A program made the position numbers and the translations under genes. A stretch of 24,704 nucleotides of DNA from Bacillota bacterium (GTDB lineage: Bacteria > Bacillota > Desulfotomaculia > Desulfotomaculales > JAJYZD01), in assembly GCA_021800315.1 (NCBI GenBank), contig JAJYZD010000016.1:1-24704 (forward strand), read 5' to 3'. Shown here in pieces: positions 23,185-24,704 of this stretch. The notes beneath the pieces were generated by a model, which saw only the letters and a program-made list of their open reading frames with translations, ran no database searches and was not told the origin of the DNA. How positions within the stretch are numbered: position 1 is the stretch's first letter; the number at the start of each line of letters is the position of its first letter.

Positions 23185-24704
23185 CTACATACCACCCTGG
23201 TCTCGTTTTTCCCCCTGCCGCTTCAGCGGCTCCACCACCTTTCCCGTCAGGCCGACCCCCCGGTCCCGGCGCTCCAGGATGCCTTCGACCCGGAGGGGAT
23301 AGCGCCGGGGGCCGAAGAGGTGCTGCCCGTAACGCTGGTAGACGTCGTCGAAAAGGGTGACCTCGGTCAGGCCGGTTTCGTCCTCCAGGGAGAAGAAGAC
23401 GACGGTCCGGCCGCTCCGGGTGGGAGGCCGGTGCGGTCTTACGGGCACCCCGGCCGTCCTGATCCAGGTATTCCCGGGGCGGGCGCGCAACTGCCGGCCG
23501 GTGAGGTAGCCCTCCTTTTGGAGACGGCTGCGCCAGAAGGCCATGTAGTGGCAGTGGAGGTCCAGACCGAGGATCCGGTGCTCCAGGATGTGCTTCTCCA
23601 GGGGCGAAAAGTCGGGCAGTGACTTGGGCGGCCCCGTGTCCAAGGCCGCCTGGGGGGAGAGGGGGGGTATCCCGGGCAGCCAGGCCAGGAGTTCCCGCCG
23701 GTTGGGATGCAGGCTGTCCAGGGCGCCGCAGAGGATCATGCTCTCCAGGGTGTTTTTCTCCACCCGGGTGCGCTGCCGGAAATCAACCGGCGAAAGGAAG
23801 GGGCGCCGGGCCAGGATGTCCGCCAGGGTGGGGCGGTCCATATCCTTTACCCGGCTCAGGGGGACGCGGATGGCACCGTCTTCCAGGGCGAAGGTTTCCC
23901 CGCCGGTATTGAGGTCCGGCGGGAGAAAGCGCAGTCCCCTCAGGCGGGCCTCGTTGGCCAGGGTGGCGGGGGAATAGTAGCCCATGGGCTGGTTGTTGAG
24001 CAGCGCGGTAAAGAAGTGGGCGGGATGATGGGCGGCGAGGTAGGCCGTCCAGTAAGCGGTGGTGGCGAAGGCCGCCGCATGGGCCTCGCAGAAGCCGTAG
24101 CCGGCGTAGCCCTCCAGGCCGGCGAAGACCTCCCGGGCCGTCTTCTCTTCGATACCGCGGGCGACCGCCCGGCGGACGAACTCCTCCCCTGTTTTGCGCA
24201 TCTCCTGCGCGGAGCGGGCGTGGGTCATCAGGCGGCGCAAGGAGTCGGCTTCGCCGGGGGTGAAGCCGGCCAGGCCGGTGGCTATGGCGATCACCTGTTC
24301 CTGGAAGAGAACCACTCCGTATGTTTTATCCAGGATGGGCGAAAGGGAAGGGTGCAGGTGGGTCACCTCTTCCCGTCCCTGGCGGCGGGCCACGAAGGGC
24401 TCCACCATGTTCCCCTTGACGGGGCCCGGGCGGATGAGGGCGACGGATGCCACCACGTCCTCGATGCCGGTTGGGTGCAATTTCTGTTGGAGAGCCCGCT
24501 GGGCGGGGCTCTCCAGCTGGAACACCCCCACGGTTTGACCGCTTGAGAGCAGTTTGTAGGTGGCCCGGTCATTCAGCGGCAGCTTTTCGTAACCGGATCC
24601 GGTGGCTCCGGCCGCGTCCTCAAGGACGCTGAGGGTCTTGAGCGACAGGAGGTCCAGTTTGACCAGGTTCAAGTCCTCCACGTCGTCCCGGTCGAACTGG
24701 GCGA
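23185..24704 (-). CDS. dnaE2: Error-prone DNA polymerase III alpha-type subunit (DnaE2/ImuC-like), C-terminal part
   Basis: Runs off the right edge; about 505 C-terminal residues are visible, roughly half of a 1000-1080-residue enzyme. The fragment opens with the family's QFDRDDVEDLNLVKLDLLSL stretch. It continues with FQLESPAQ, LIRPGPVKGNMVEPF, YGVVLFQEQVI and GFTPGEADSLRR, then GYAGYGFCEAHAAAFATTAY and LLNNQPMGYYSPATL, the last two very close to DnaE2. These cover palm/fingers and the helix-hairpin-helix (about 290-340); the OB-fold is near the end (VVFFSLEDETGLTEVTLF). The catalytic PDxDxD lies outside the window. DnaE2 acts in damage-induced translesion synthesis with ImuA/ImuB; neither is next to it here. 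Confidence 0.9.
   Translation of the reverse strand, partial: AQFDRDDVEDLNLVKLDLLSLKTLSVLEDAAGATGSGYEKLPLNDRATYKLLSSGQTVGVFQLESPAQRALQQKLHPTGIEDVVASVALIRPGPVKGNMVEPFVARRQGREEVTHLHPSLSPILDKTYGVVLFQEQVIAIATGLAGFTPGEADSLRRLMTHARSAQEMRKTGEEFVRRAVARGIEEKTAREVFAGLEGYAGYGFCEAHAAAFATTAYWTAYLAAHHPAHFFTALLNNQPMGYYSPATLANEARLRGLRFLPPDLNTGGETFALEDGAIRVPLSRVKDMDRPTLADILARRPFLSPVDFRQRTRVEKNTLESMILCGALDSLHPNRRELLAWLPGIPPLSPQAALDTGPPKSLPDFSPLEKHILEHRILGLDLHCHYMAFWRSRLQKEGYLTGRQLRARPGNTWIRTAGVPVRPHRPPTRSGRTVVFFSLEDETGLTEVTLFDDVYQRYGQHLFGPRRYPLRVEGILERRDRGVGLTGKVVEPLKRQGEKRDQGGM

Overview
The window looks like chromosomal DNA from a GC-rich, Gram-positive anaerobe of the Clostridia, closest in style to the Desulfotomaculum/Pelotomaculum/Moorella group. 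This is an inference. It rests on strong Shine-Dalgarno sites, textbook sigma-A promoters (TTGGCA-17-TATAAT, TTTACA-17-TATAAT), frequent GTG and TTG starts, and a gene set typical of that group (YitT, DUF441, a two-zinc-ribbon protein, MoxR plus CoxE-like VWA, COG3044 ABC-class ATPase, lspA-rluD). No rRNA, tRNA or CRISPR array was seen.

Left part (1-7.6 kb) is accessory and gene-poor. It holds a partial helix-turn-helix regulator running off the left edge on the minus strand, a small double-HTH protein whose true start is unclear, a repeat-bearing purine-rich spacer, an Rpn/YadD-type PD-(D/E)XK nuclease with its own promoter and terminator, and an orphan lasso-peptide B2-type protease. A 2.2-kb stretch of mostly non-coding DNA follows, with several strong hairpins, a short AT-rich patch carrying a 60-residue unknown protein, and a good promoter about 440 bases ahead of an Fsr-like MFS transporter.

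Middle part (7.6-13.6 kb) contains a pRiA4b ORF-3-like protein, a YitT membrane protein (minus strand, with what looks like a frameshifted small gene just upstream), mannose-1-phosphate guanylyltransferase, an NDH-2-like FAD oxidoreductase (minus, possibly leaderless), a deoxynucleoside kinase, a gamma-class carbonic anhydrase-like protein and a small double zinc-ribbon protein closed by a perfect terminator.

Right part (13.6-24.7 kb) is dense. A MacB/FtsX-type permease and its LolD-like ATPase form an export pair. They converge on a VWA-MoxR pair on the minus strand. The MoxR gene is divergent from a large ABC-class ATPase gene, and the two promoters carry the same ten bases as an exact inverted repeat. 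The ATPase heads a plus-strand run with a secreted coiled-coil protein, a PpaX-like HAD phosphatase, lipoprotein signal peptidase and an RluD-type pseudouridine synthase. A DUF441 membrane protein and the C-terminal half of a DnaE2-type polymerase lie on the minus strand, the latter running off the right edge.

The best candidates for something undescribed are the VWA/MoxR-ABC-ATPase divergon, the orphan lasso B2 locus with its tiny hydrophobic peptide and hairpin, and the hairpin-rich leader before the MFS gene.
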